A stretch of DNA of 64,000 nucleotides from Spirometra erinaceieuropaei (GCA_902702965.1 CACRXP010000181.1:866088-930087); one strand, 5' to 3'. Positions 1 to 11,019 are shown, numbered from the stretch's first letter. Made by a program: numbers and translations. The notes: generated by a model from the sequence alone, not told the origin.

Positions 1-938
1 TTATGGGTATTTCTCCCTGCTCGGGTGTGATTTCTCTCGGCTGTTGAGCTAATTGTCGCTTTTCAGTTAGGCGCAAGGAAGGAATCAATTCAACATTTTT
101 TATGTTAATCCGGCCGGCGCCAGTGCTGACTCAGCTGCGGCACGAGTCCTAAATGTTCACGGGATATTGTGAGGATGCGGCAGGCGAGGTCTCCGGTTCC
201 AGTCGGTGTATTGGTTGCACCACAGTCCGTAAGATGCCGGCGGCAAGAACGGTCTCATTTGATGGCAGGTAGCACTGGTCGTGTCCTGAAGCCTCTTTGG
301 CCTGTTACTTCTTTATAGGTAGCCTATTTATTGTCGGATCGGTATCCAGTCGCGCCTCAAGATGGTACCGCTGCACTCTGCACTACCGCTTCTTCGTCAG
401 ACCCGAGGATCCGCTTACTTTGCAGCTAACTCTCGCAGTAGGTCGTTCCACTTGCCGCCGCCTGTAAACGCGATGGGTATACAGCAGCTAGGCCACCGTG
501 CAGGCCTTGTCTTTCGACGCTTCCTGCCTGCCCAGTTACATCGGCGTCCAGTCTGCCTTTAAAGTTCTTCCCCGCAGAGCCTCTATATGTGGCTTTTGCC
601 GTGACTCCGCATGTTAGCGGTTTGAGACTGAGTAGGGGGCTTCCGTATCCAACCCCTGCCTGGGCCAAACTGGTTCGATTGCTTTTGTGACAAAATTGAT
701 CGCACAACTGACCTGCACGTTGGGATAATTTGACCGATGTGATTTACGAGAGCTCATGGAACTCACGAAACCGACACTAACCTCTTTCTTTTACCATTTT
801 TTCCCAGGAGGGAAAATAGCCTAATGCTGGTTTTTTTATTCAGTTATATTACTGAAAAGTAAAGCACCGTTTTACACTTGGCCGGAAACTTTAGCCGCAA
901 GTTCACTTCGGCCCGCGTGTCAGTAGGCCCGTTTTCAG
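1..938. other. Non-coding stretch, probable ACBD6 intron
   Basis: I see no recognisable exon, RNA or mobile element here. The following exon (from 939) begins in the middle of a codon, so an upstream exon must exist. I searched both strands by eye for acyl-CoA-binding-domain coding sequence and did not find it, so the 5' exons are inferred to lie before the window. Short open frames on both strands look like chance frames. Confidence 0.5.
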
Positions 939-1071
939 TGAGGAGGGAGTTACAAAGACGGATGGAGGCCAGCTTGTTCCCCTCATCGAACTCGTCAAGG
1001 ACGGCGAGTTGGAACCTGTCAACGAATTTCTGAAACTTCACCCGGACTCTGTCAGAGAGGTCGATTCCGAG
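939..1071 (+). CDS. ACBD6: ACBD6-like internal exon (linker before ankyrin repeats)
   Basis: Internal exon of an acyl-CoA-binding domain protein 6 homologue. ACBD6 binds acyl-CoA through an N-terminal ACB domain and ends in ankyrin repeats; it is linked to lipid metabolism and N-myristoylation. The exon follows a pyrimidine-rich acceptor ending in CAG at 936-938 and stops at GAG before a GTAAGT donor at 1072. The first base completes a split codon; 44 codons follow. The peptide contains LVPLIELVKDGELEPVNEFL and ends SVREVDSE. This corresponds to the region of animal ACBD6 just before the first ankyrin repeat, where a helical segment ends in a DEEG-type motif. It ends in phase 0, and the next exon starts with GMTALHWACDRG in phase 0, so the joined peptide aligns with the family without a gap. 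The exon alone would be weak evidence; identity rests on the next two exons. Confidence 0.82.
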
Positions 1072-1935
1072 GTAAGTCGGGTTGCATGTGCTCCGCGTGG
1101 GGGATCTGGAACATTGCTGCAAGTAATTTATGGTATTTTTGCGTCCCAAAAGAAGACCGGTTAGTCGATGGGGCGAAGAAGGCGACCATTCGCTTTCCTT
1201 ATTTTAAGGCCAGCCCTCGTTAAAAACCTTTGCACTTACCGTCATCGCACTAGGACTGACTGTCGTCCCGTTCGTCGGAAATGTCTGATTAAGCGCTTCT
1301 GTGTTAAATCCTTTTTTGCCTTTGGACTTGCGTCCATTTACAAACCCCTGATCAGAACTTGGGCGAATGAAGCTATCAAGGGTCAATGTCAGCAGTCAGT
1401 GTAGAAAAAATAATGTATCTGGCATGCGATCATCAGGATGTCTGTGTGCACTTTGCAGGAGTACTTCCACTGTGTGAGTTTTTAAATTTCCTGTGGCGTC
1501 ACTCAGTTTGCTTTAATGATGCCAGCCGCGCAGTTGAAATAGCATGACCGAATTGCCCCCTCCCCCGTACGCCACTGCCTATCCGGACTCATTTTCATCA
1601 TTAGCGAAGCCTCGCTGATTGAACTAGCAGTCGTAAAAACAGCCCGCCCGTCTCATTTGATCGATGGGCTCATAAGGCCTCACTAGCGATCTTCGATCTT
1701 TTTTTATCGAACTGTCTCACATGAGCAACTCTGGATTTGCTTGAATTGACCAGGATCTAGCCTGAAAGCCGGGTTATCACGGTCGATAGCATCCAAAACG
1801 CCGTTTATCGTGACCTCGGTGGTCTTGGCAACGGCATAGCCTTTACAAAAACTTCCTGCTCTAGACACTGGCAGGAAAGACGGTGTCGGTATTATGCAAC
1901 TGAATATTCTTGATCTCAGTCGACGTTGGGTGAGC

Positions 1936-2075
1936 CCGTTAGCGCAGTGGTGAGGGTGTTGCTGGATGATCAACTCTAGAGTGTAACTGGGTGGGAGTAA
2001 GGGGGGGGGGCGTCGTTAGTTGAGACGGCAAATAATGCAAGAAGTGACCATTCTAGGATCCCCCCTTCTTCAACA
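1936..2075 (+). repeat. tRNA-like SINE-type repeat, family B, copy 1
   Basis: The segment has an A-box-like stretch (TTAGCGCAGTGG near 1938) followed by GGATGATCAACTC and a downstream body resembling CGTCGTTAGTTGAGACGGC. The same order recurs at 3641-3770 (TGGTGGATGATCAACTGATTCGAGTCC, then GTCGTTGGCTGATGACGGC), and the body recurs at 34496-34660. Upstream sequence (GATCTCAGTCGA) is also shared with the 3.6-kb copy. The B box is degraded in this copy. A tRNA-derived SINE is the simplest reading. Confidence 0.55.
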
Positions 2076-3640
2076 AAACTTACAGGGGCAAGAAGTACCT
2101 GGTGCTGCCGACGCACGCGAGTTCCAGGGAGCAACCGGGATTATGCCTACTTGACTGCTGCAGCATGAGTCTTAAGACTGATAACTCACACGGTAGGCGC
2201 ACAAACGCACACTGTCTCGAGACGTGATGAGGAGCGGATTTGTCAGCGGTTTATTACGTCAACTACCACGACTGGGATGAAGACGCTGCAATTAGAGGCT
2301 TGGGCATTGCCAATCAAACAACTAGCGCGCCAATTACGAACACCCGCGATGGATGCTTGGCCATCCGTGACCAGCTCGTCGAGAGATATGCGGCGGTGTA
2401 GTTACGCCATCCAGTAAATACCTCAGACCCTGTGCCTCCCCTATGCCACTGATTAGGAGTTCGAATTAGGATCGGAACGGCTAAGGACGTTGAGTCTTGC
2501 TCCAGAGATCGAATGCAATTCTTCTCAGTAGGTTGAGTTGTTGAGCTACGGAAGCCACGATAAAAGTTGGTAAAGGAAGCCTCACCAGTGGAAGAAATTA
2601 TGTAGATATTACTTGCAAGGTGCATATAGAAGAATGCGAGTAAATTCAATTATGGAAAGTAGTTCGGACCATTTATAGTTCGACCGTCGCAGACGTAGAC
2701 ACCGGATAGCATAGGGGAATACTTAAGAAGAAAATGTTGCTGCTAACTACGAGCAACTTTCAAGAAGACGATGTCCTGACTCGTCCAGCACTCCACTTCC
2801 AAGTATTCTAGACGGAAGCTGGCGTACAATCGCAAATCCCAAGATCTCAGGCTTTTTGAAAAGGTATAGGACTGGGGCTAGTGAACTCTGGGGGGAGGGG
2901 GGGGGTGGGAAGACGCCTCTTCTGACCCGTCTCTTTGATCCAAATCACAAGTCGTGTCTGAGGGATGTCTACGCCACGAGCGACAGGCTTGCCTAGTCCG
3001 CAGGCCTAAACAGCTAATCGCAACTTACTCCATGTTTGCACACTTACAGGATCCTGTTGTTAGGGCGAACCAGTGTCAATTATCCGAAGGCCTGCATGCA
3101 AGTCATCGCAGGATACTTGCTCTCCATTATCTGTTGTTTCGGCTCGAGCCGGGATGCTGTTTGTCATCTTAGGCGAGCTTCAAGCACTAAACAATTCACT
3201 TGGTCGTATCTGTGATAATCAGAGGTCAAAACACAAGTGCGGTCCCTTAGGGTCAATCATAGAGTGCAAACCGGTTCACATAGAGTGCGCCGGACATGAA
3301 AACCCAGAGATCGGCTAGCGTGTATGAGAACTTCCTTCCACAAATGTGATGGACATTTTTTCTGCGTGGGCGTACAAGAGGATTAAGCACTAATCGGTTT
3401 GCCAATGCGTGAATTGAGCGGAACCGATGTATTCACGTGCGGCCGACTAATGACGGCGGCCTCCTTGCTTTGTTGGCAACTTTCTAAATTACTAATCGCT
3501 CGTCGTTATGGTACCGCCTGTTAGGACACTTGGCTGAAGGCAAAACTGAATCGCACATATTTCATCCCCCAATCGAAGTAGATCGATGGATACCACTACT
3601 GCCATGAAACTAAAAATCCCAGATCCCAGTCGATGGCATG

Positions 3641-3770
3641 AGGCCATAGTGCGATGGTAAGGATGTTGGTGGATGATCAACTGATTCGAGTCCAGGCTTA
3701 GGCGTGTAACCTGCCATCGGGGTGTCGTTGGCTGATGACGGCAGATAAACCATAAATTGTCATTTCGATT
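3641..3770 (+). repeat. tRNA-like SINE-type repeat, family B, copy 2
   Basis: Second copy of the repeat at 1936-2075. It keeps a B-box-like GATTCGAGTCC (about 3684-3694) and the downstream GTGTCGTTGGCTGATGACGGC-like body. The A-box region (ATAGTGCGATGGTAAGG) is diverged. The matching order of blocks in copies 1 and 2 and at 34496-34660 supports a dispersed family derived from a tRNA promoter. Confidence 0.55.
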
Positions 3771-3837
3771 ACCGATTGCTAGTCACCACGCAGCCGCCCA
3801 CGTGAGTTGTAGGTTCGCAGTTCCAAGAAAAGCCGAA

Positions 3838-4469
3838 ATGAAAACAAGCTTGTACAGCAGAATTTATTGGGGACAATAAATTTCGTGACGGCTTTTCAAC
3901 TGCAGCCCGTCCCTGCATAACATAGGTAACGAATGAAAGCGCACAGCAGTATGAATTTGTACAGAATGGCAGTGCATAAGAGCAAGGTCAAGATTCAAGG
4001 TAATGAATAATCAGATAAGACGTCCACATAAGCATCATATAGGAAAGACTGAGACGAAATGTTAACAACAAATCACAGTCAGGGGAAACTAGAAGTGTGA
4101 GATTACCAGGGCAATTGCAGATTGATCACATGATCTAACTGCTTGCACAGGTCTGGTTTCTCCCTCCGTATGATCATGTGATCAATCTGCAATTGCCCTG
4201 GTAATCTCACACCTCTAGTTTCCCCTGACTGTGATTTGTTGTTAACATTTCGTCTCAGTCTTTCCTATATGATGCTTATGTGGACGTCTTATCTGATTAT
4301 TCATTACCTTGAACCTTGACCTTGCTCTTATGCACTGCCATTCTGTACAAATTCATACTGCTGTGCGCTTTCATTCGTTACCTATGTTATGCAGGGACGG
4401 GTTGCAGTGGAAAAGCCGTCAGGAAATTTATTGGCCCCAATAAATTCTGCTGTACATGCTTGTTTTCAA
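3838..4469. repeat. Long near-perfect inverted repeat (2 x 298 bp arms)
   Basis: The left arm (3838-4135) and right arm (4172-4469) are reverse complements over their whole equal length of 298 nt. I count about 8 mismatches (roughly 97% identity) and no indels. A 36-nt spacer (4136-4171) separates them. Landmarks: the left arm ends CACATGATC and the right arm starts GATCATGTG. The 9-mer GCCGAAATG occurs just left of the element (3832-3840) and again at 4497-4505, a possible target-site duplication with 27 unpaired bases before the right copy. No transposase-like frame is present. It could be a fold-back/MITE-like element or a recent inverted duplication. In ACBD6 pre-mRNA it would form a very long hairpin. 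Confidence 0.92.
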
Positions 4470-5221
4470 TTCATACCCGGGAAAAATGCTTCAAAGGCCG
4501 AAATGCCTGCCTGCGTCCTGCGATCAGGATAGATCAGTGCACACGACGCGTTCGCAACAATGTGTTTTCTGTTGGTCGCGGGTGCAGGGAATTCTGGCCG
4601 ATCGGCCACGTGGGTCGAAGGGTTTACACCTGACTAAGCCTGAGATTCCTAAAAATAACTAAAATTCACCTTCATCCTTTGACTTTACTAATCTGCCGAC
4701 TGTCTTGAGTACGTTGATACAATTCATTTGAGGGTCCCATCCTCACAATTGTCATTCTCGTTGTGACATTGAGAACTCAGACCAGAGCACGGAAACTGTC
4801 CGTTTTTTGATAAATAGTTGTTCGCCCGTACCGATCATATCTGCGGCCACCAAGCCTGACTTCCTTAAATATCAACGACCGCGACAGTTATGATCTGTTT
4901 TACTATTCACTCCTCACCATAAACCGGCGTCAAAACACGCCCTTTATAGAATGGGAACGCTTGCACTAACTTCTCTGGCCGTTGGACAGGACGTCAGCAG
5001 GTTTTTTCGGTCGTTTCAAGTTTTTATTTAAATAATCTTCTGTGATGCACTGTCTTCAGAGTTTTCCTAATTCTCATGTCGCTCGGCTTTACTGAATTGA
5101 ATGAAAGAAATTCCAGTCGGGTGTTTTTCGACCAGTCCAAACGCAGGCATGCCGCAACCTCATCAAACGCGGCAGAATTTATCCTGCCTGTCCTTGCAGT
5201 TCTGAATCCCCACTATAATGG

Positions 5222-5625
5222 CCAGTTTTTGAAAACATCCGCTGTCACCCGCGCGTTCGTGTTGACAGAACAAGCAACCTGCCAAGTCGAGGCTCCTTGA
5301 GGCCTAGCGCATGTGCTAACAATCATTAACTTCCTGACATCTTTGAGCGGCAGGGGACGTGTGCGCAGTCTATTGCTTTCCTCGAACATGACTTCCATTC
5401 TAGTCTCGAATCTCACAATACTAACCACTTAAAAACATCTGTGCCCATCAACGCGTTCGAGTTGGCATAAGATAGAACGGCCAAACGGTCAGTTCTAAGC
5501 CCCTTAAAGCGCGGAAGCTTAGCGCATGGATAATGACCAGTGGCTTCCGTTTGCTAATTCTGAGCATGTTTGGGCGACATGAGATACGTCCGCGACCCAT
5601 TGCCTTATTCGAACCCGACAGAAAA
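5222..5625 (+). repeat. Diverged tandem duplication, unit about 200 bp
   Basis: Blocks in 5222-5395 recur in the same order in 5424-5625. Examples are AAAACATC (5232 and 5432), CGCGTTCG (5252 and 5452), TAGCGCATG (5305 and 5520) and a TCGAAC-CGAC-like block (about 5382 and 5609). The offset grows from 200 to about 227, showing indels after duplication. No coding potential is evident. Confidence 0.5.
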
Positions 5626-6196
5626 ATACCTTTGCAGCCCCAGAGAACCATCCGGAGTAGCACAATAAGGCAGTCCTGCCTTGTCATTATCGTAGATGTC
5701 ATCTGTACCGAAACTCCTGAGCCATTTGGGAGAACTTGATTCTCACTGTTCACTCCCGACAGTATCAATGATGTCCTTATTGCTGTGTACTCCTTTGAAT
5801 TTATATCGCGTTTACTTGTCCATCCAGGCACCGAACCATCCGTTTTTTCAGGGTTCACATGAACCCAGTCCTTCAGCTAGATCGCCTGACTTGGTTTTTA
5901 TCCCTGATTTCTTGTGAGGCCCATTCCTCGTTCAGTGACGATGGATAACCATCAGCGTGTGATCGTAGATTTCCGGATGTCTGTCGTCCCACAAGCTGGC
6001 GATGACTATCATTTGGCTGTTAACTTTTAATTTAGTCCAGTGAGGTGACTCTTCCAAGTGTTGCTAGGTTTTTTGATATTTTAATTTTGTTCGAGAGAGT
6101 GGCGTGGACTGCTCGATCAGGTGTATTCCCCTTGCCTATAACCAATAAGCCGAGAAGACATTTTTGACTGGCACCGGTCGTCGCTCCCCCCCCCCC

Positions 6197-6264
6197 NNNN
6201 NNNNNNNNNNNNNNNNNNNNNNNNNNNNNNNNNNNNNNNNNNNNNNNNNNNNNNNNNNNNNNNN
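6197..6264. other. Assembly gap (68 N)
   Basis: A run of N directly after a homopolymer of C (6186-6196). The C run probably stopped sequencing or assembly. It lies in the ACBD6 intron, about 450 bp upstream of the next exon. Confidence 0.98.
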
Positions 6265-6710
6265 GAGCTCGGCGTTTGCAACGCACGCTCACGAACTCTT
6301 ACGACTGACCGATTGGCGCGCCGTTCAGGCGGACGCAGCCTGTACCACACCGGTTGACTGAAGTTGCGGCCAATAGGCCGGCGGGTTTTCTATCCAGAAT
6401 TCGGACTGTGCCACCGGCCCAATCAAACGAAATGTTGGCCCTAGCATGCGTATGGTCTTTGGGGATTCTGGACAGAGATATTACGCAACAGTTTGAGGTT
6501 ATAAGACCGCGTTTCTTTCTGACCAATGAAACCAGCGAGAGCCCGGCCTCCGTAGCCCCAACGACAGTGCATAAGTTACTTTTCTGTCCACCTCCTCTCT
6601 CCCAACATTTTCCATCTTTCGTTTGTCTATATGCAAGTTTAGAAATGTGGCCTTTTCAGGACCCCTCGTCTTAATTTGCGTTTTAACCGGTTCAATACTT
6701 TGCGCTTCAG

Positions 6711-6831
6711 GGCATGACTGCCTTACACTGGGCATGTGATCGAGGTTTCTATGAAATCGTCTTGACGTTGTTGAGTCATGGTGCGAATGTCAACGCAATC
6801 ACCTCCGATGGGCAATCTCCTCTGCACTTCG
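6711..6831 (+). CDS. ACBD6: ACBD6-like exon, first ankyrin repeat
   Basis: The exon begins after the acceptor TTTGCGCTTCAG (6699-6710) in phase 0 and ends with one base of a split codon before GTAATG at 6832. It encodes GMTALHWACDRGFYEIVLTL, then a SHGANVN turn and DGQSPLHF. LHWACDRG followed by an LL-HGA(D/N)-N turn is the characteristic first ankyrin repeat of animal ACBD6 (family consensus LLHWACDRGH). The repeat continues into the last exon, whose first two bases complete an alanine codon, giving the family-typical LH(Y/F)AS. Reading through the donor instead would give an unrelated short tail and a stop at about 6945, which might represent intron retention but has no support. Confidence 0.92.
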
Positions 6832-8876
6832 GTAATGTGATGCATCCATTGATTTTCACACCTTTGCCGCCGTACCAGCGCCTACCTCGATGCTTCATAA
6901 GATTTTTGCAAATCTTTATGTCAAGGATTTACATGTTTTACTTTTAAAATAGGCGACACGGGGACCTGAGACCTAGGACAGGGCCTATGGTGGACAGTTT
7001 TTAACTCACCGGGGATCCTACTGGTATCTTTATGGACCAAATAAGTAGTATACGGTGGCGTGTGTTCAGGCACTGAGCCCACTCTCAGCTTCAGTCACTA
7101 AAGCAAATGCGAACGGTAAAAACCAGTCGGACCACTCTTATGCATCTTTTTTTTCTCTGTAAACCGATCGATGCTCATTCAGACTAATTATGCGTCTTAC
7201 AAGTTATCCGGATATCCATGCTTGTATTCGCCACGGCTATGATCATGCCCGACTGAGCCAATCTCAATGATGTTTTACCTAGCGCCTCCCCTCGCGCAAC
7301 AGCGAACGGTAGTCGCCCTGGATCACTTAATTCACTGCTTTCTTCCCTAACCGTGTCCATCACTCACCGTAGGTTCAAGAACCACCGTCATATTTCGACG
7401 GGCTGCATCGAGCCGGGCTTTAAGCTGATCTCCACCCACTGTTTCCGGCTAGACCATGGCTTCTAATTGAGGGTAGCAGCACTAAACTCATTTCCAGATC
7501 ACCTTCCTCCCAGTCGTCTTTCTGTGATGGTCTGAGATATCTACATGGTGCCGCGACGAGTCTGGACTGTTTACTTCGGTGGAAGTAGGTGCACCTCGCT
7601 CGAGGCTGGTCAAATGCCTCCGAGCTCTCTCTCTCTCTTCAACTTGCAGCGCCCAGAATTCACGACCATGCAGGTGGACTTACTATAAGAACGTGGATAT
7701 TTATGGAGATTAGGATATCGTGTCGAATCAACGACATTTTCGAGAGCTTGCGAAAACTCTGCGGTCAGCATCCATTCGGGTGACGATGTCGCCCTTTGTC
7801 AGCCTATTTAATAGCAACTTTCGCCTGAGGTGTGTGAAGTCGTCTGCATCGCCTGGATCATACAAATTAGTCACTTGCGTTGCCTTCTTTCGGTCAAAGA
7901 CGTGGTTCGATAGAACCCCAATCTCTGCAGCATTGATGAATAAACCGACAGATGGAGCGACCTCCTTCACCGGCGGCACTAAATCCTCTAGACCGTTATA
8001 AGTTAATGCGATTGGGGGGGTTTCGTCAGCGTGGCCAACTGGCGTCCTACCGAGCATCTGACCTAGCCTAAGCCATACACAGCCCTCTCATGAGTGCGCT
8101 CAATGTATACTTAGCAGGGTAAACCTGGAGGGTTGCTCACCGGCCGGATATGCTTGTCTTCGAGACCGATAGTTACACTATGATGACACCTTACTATGAC
8201 TTATTTACACATTCTCACGGATATGGCTGTTTAAGCGTGTGACGTGTGGTTTTGGTGGGAAGCAACCGGCACGTATGCGGCATGCTTGGGGAAGTGCGCG
8301 TGCAAAATGCTGGTCTGACTGCAGTTTCCAAGCTCAGTTCAAGTCCTCCGGCTCACTCCTGACACGAAAAGATGATAAACATGAGAATAGAAAGGGACGT
8401 TGATAGTTCATAGGTCCCTGCTTCTATGAATCACTCACTACGCCTTCTGTCAGATCCAGTCAGCTGAACTCAGTCTTGCCTCTGGAACAGTGGTAGTGGA
8501 CGCAGAGTGTAAGGTCGATGCTGCGCAGTATTTTTCCCCATAATCGAACCGAGTTAAAGCTCCAATGGCTCCCTCCCAATGCGGGCTTCACTGAACTGAG
8601 TTAGGTGATGCCTGGTTCTCATGTTTGTAGGGACCGGCACATCGAGGGTACGCGTGGTCAGAGAGCGTCAGCTACGGAACCTGATTTCGTGTTGGTTTGA
8701 TTGGGACTTGCCAGTGGTATGCGGGAAGGGAGAGAAAGTGTGATTGATCCGGTGCTGAGCATTTCCTTACAAACAATCCAACACATCTTAAACCACCACA
8801 AACTGCCAAAGTCGTGGTTCGGATGATCACCGACTGACGGGGTAGCTCAATCCTCCGGGCTGGTGGTCCAACTGTA

Positions 8877-9623
8877 ATGCATCCTCCGGAATATGGACTT
8901 CATGACACCTCTCTTTCCCGAGAAATGCAGGACTCAATTTTAATTTTGGTTCACCTACGTATAGGGATGAACGAGTGTGTGGCCCGCGTAGACATAATCT
9001 TGGCCTCATTAGCCACTGCACCCACGACTCCTCGTATTGACTTTGTCCTACCATCTGAGACGTGGTGGGTGTGGAAATTTACGTGCAAGTCAGTATTGCG
9101 CCCTCTCCGAGAAGTGCTGTTACTCGTCACCTGCGAGGAACGAGCTCTCAGTCATAGTCCAGTCGACAGCAAAATGTACTTACAGAGTGCTGGACGTGAT
9201 CACCAAACATGCTTCCAGCCAGAAAAGGACTGCTTACGTGGATTTAGGTCGGGGAAGATACTACAAATATCTCCTTACCAGATGCAGACTTCTAAAAGTG
9301 CTGAGATTTCTGTAATTCGGCATTCCTACCAACATCTGACAAGAATTCAAAGGACACTTTCAAATAACACGACTTACGTTTACCCACCAACTGTCTTTAC
9401 TTGCGCGCTGCATCATTGCGTATGTCTACTTGCCAGCCAATTGTCTGTTTTGGATGTAAATGACATAATTTTGACCTACGAAATGACTGTGGTGGTTAAG
9501 CGGTGTGAGTGTGTCCCTGTCTGTGCGCTACCATCGTCGGGTCAGATCCCGAGATGTAGGGAGAAGACAGAAGGAACCAGAATGTGGGGTTTAATGTATA
9601 CAGAACCCCGAGTTGTCCTCTGA
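8877..9623 (+). CDS. Unidentified 248-codon open reading frame inside ACBD6 intron
   Basis: An ATG-initiated frame of 248 codons lies on the same strand as ACBD6, within its last intron. This is long for a chance frame at this base composition. I do not recognise the protein. It starts MHPPEYGLHDTS and contains a short hydrophobic stretch near residues 195-205. Composition is not strongly biased, and I see no catalytic motif, signal peptide or repeat. No upstream splice acceptor or promoter clearly supports it. It could be a fragment of an old mobile element, a nested gene, or a lucky open frame; I lean to the latter two with low confidence. Confidence 0.2.
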   Translation: MHPPEYGLHDTSLSREMQDSILILVHLRIGMNECVARVDIILASLATAPTTPRIDFVLPSETWWVWKFTCKSVLRPLREVLLLVTCEERALSHSPVDSKMYLQSAGRDHQTCFQPEKDCLRGFRSGKILQISPYQMQTSKSAEISVIRHSYQHLTRIQRTLSNNTTYVYPPTVFTCALHHCVCLLASQLSVLDVNDIILTYEMTVVVKRCECVPVCALPSSGQIPRCREKTEGTRMWGLMYTEPRVVL

Positions 9624-9930
9624 GGCAGCAGTGGCCACTGGCGAAGCCAGGGCTGGTGTTGACTGCGTCCAGTCATGCCTTTTGTAGGCTCGTGGGCCAA
9701 GCTCAAGTGGTGTCCAGTCGGTGTGTGTTGCATTTGCCGAGGGGTGGTGTCCAAGTGGCTTGTCTAGCCGGTTGCAGGGGGTGGCGCCTTCAGGTGGCGC
9801 ATGGGTAGCCGCGACGCTCTGTGGATGCAATTGTGTCCAAGCTGAGCTCGGTCGAGTGGCTTCAGGTCAGCTCGTCTGGGACGGCTCACTGCAAGGGGTG
9901 AATGACCTTGAGGCAGCGAGGTCTTGAACA
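9610..9930 (+). repeat. Dispersed repeat with GGCTGGTGTTGA-type motif
   Basis: The segment contains AGCCAGGGCTGGTGTTGACTG and several GGTGGC/GGTGTCC-like units. Related motifs occur at 11505-11640 (CAGCCAGCTAGTGTTGAGTT, GACGCAGTGACTGACACGGC) and 14525-14600 (CAGTCTGGCTGGTGATTAGA, GCGCAGTGGCTCACATGAC). Boundaries are approximate and identity is moderate. Short frames on both strands are open here because the sequence is stop-poor, not because it looks coding. Confidence 0.35.
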
Positions 9931-10130
9931 ATGACACCATACCGGTCATGATGGCTGCCCGCAACATGACTTTATTGCTCTGGCGGGATTTACTGGCAAT
10001 TAGTATCTCCTTATTTAATTTTTGGATGACCGCAAATCCTCCATGTCTGCAATCAGTGTGTTTCTGTTACAACTGTCCCGTTAAGGTTTAGAACGGCGCG
10101 TTGTCCTTGTCTCCTCCTCTCCTGATTTAT

Positions 10131-10265
10131 TCTTCTTCTTCTTCTTCTTCTTCTTCTTCTTCTTCTTCTTCTTCTTCTTCTACTACTACTACTACTACTA
10201 CTGCGGCTGCTGCTGCTACTGCTGCTGCTGCTGCTACTACTACCACTACTACTGCAATTACTACG
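10131..10265 (+). repeat. Composite trinucleotide microsatellite (TTC)n(TAC)n(TGC)n
   Basis: A (TTC)n block (about 10131-10179) runs directly into (TAC)n (about 10180-10201), then mixed TGC/TAC units to about 10265. The three-base phase is kept throughout, so several frames stay open on both strands; these are low-complexity shadows. It lies about 250 bp upstream of the last ACBD6 exon. Confidence 0.95.
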
Positions 10266-10509
10266 ACTGCTGCCATAATGTACGCTACTGGGGCCTTGGT
10301 TTCGTTCCGCAGTTGCGTTAGCAATGCTAAGCTTCTCGATCTTAACGCTTAAGCGCACGGATAAGCAATTATGCACGTTAACTCTGATTTTCCCCCTTTT
10401 GGCAACCCCCTTAACTCTGGCTTTCTCTGCGCAGGGGGAGTGTTGCTACTAGAATATTCGATCTCCCCCTGTACAAATTGTTATTGAGTGCGCTCTTATT
10501 CACTTTTAG

Positions 10510-10631
10510 CTAGCTGTTGCGAACACGAGCAGGTCACCCGGCTACTTCTTGATCGCGGCGCAGACAAGAACCTCCGCGATGCGGATGGCGATACGCCCTC
10601 TTTGCAATTTTTGTCCCAGGAGTCCCGCTGA
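10510..10631 (+). CDS. ACBD6: ACBD6-like terminal exon, second ankyrin repeat and stop
   Basis: The exon follows the acceptor CACTTTTAG (10501-10509). Its first two bases complete the alanine codon left open by exon 6711-6831. It encodes SCCEHEQVTRLLLDRGADKN, then LRDADGDTPS, and ends at TGA (10629-10631). Animal ACBD6 has the same order: LHYAS-CE, LL--GAD, LRD-DG. The visible part of the protein is its C-terminal 124 residues. After the second ankyrin repeat only about ten residues remain, somewhat shorter than I recall for vertebrate ACBD6. No AATAAA stands out in the next 300 bases, so the 3' end of the transcript is not placed. Confidence 0.9.
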
Positions 10632-11019
10632 GCCTTTAAATGCTGAATGTCCTCTTTAAACTTCTAGACCTTGCTCCCTTTTCTGCTGGTCTTGGGCCTC
10701 ACACTGCGCGCTGGCAGTCGGGACAGTATTGCCATAAATATTCTGTTCCTTCATCCAGTGGACGATTCAACATGGCCTGTTCTGCCGTTTTGAATTTATG
10801 TAAAGAAAACAAACCAGCACACGCTCAGTTGTTTTTGGAAGAGTCTAGAATGCTTATACATAATTTCAAGTTAGGTCTTTGGGAAAACGGAGACTGATCG
10901 CTGGAGTAAGGGTTTTATCCCGCTGACTCATTGAGATCACGCAAACCTATTATTAGGGATAACGACCGATAAAGGTGGTAGGCGCTCAAGGTTTTATAGT
11001 TTTCAGAATGCAGTTTCTA

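Larger units (their letters stand above)
1072..6710 (+). other. ACBD6 intron (5.6 kb)
   Basis: GT-AG intron between two ACBD6 exons. It holds tRNA-like repeat copies (about 1936-2075 and 3641-3770), a long palindrome (3838-4469), a diverged tandem duplication (5222-5625) and an N gap (6197-6264). Apart from these I recognise nothing. G runs at 2001-2010 and 2890-2906 are simple sequence. Confidence 0.75.
6832..10509 (+). other. ACBD6 last intron (3.7 kb)
   Basis: GT-AG intron. It contains an unexplained 248-codon open frame (8877-9623), a G/T-rich repeat with GGCTGG-type motifs (about 9610-9930) and a composite trinucleotide microsatellite (10131-10265). I recognise nothing in 6832-8870. Confidence 0.75.

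Noticed and set aside
844..1149. 101-codon minus-strand frame
   Set aside because: It is antisense to the ACBD6 exon at 939-1071, which has splice sites and similarity in the + direction.
10053..10376. Serine/arginine-rich and poly-Val/Glu open frames on both strands
   Set aside because: They are translations of the TTC/TAC/TGC microsatellite and have no flanking coding sequence.
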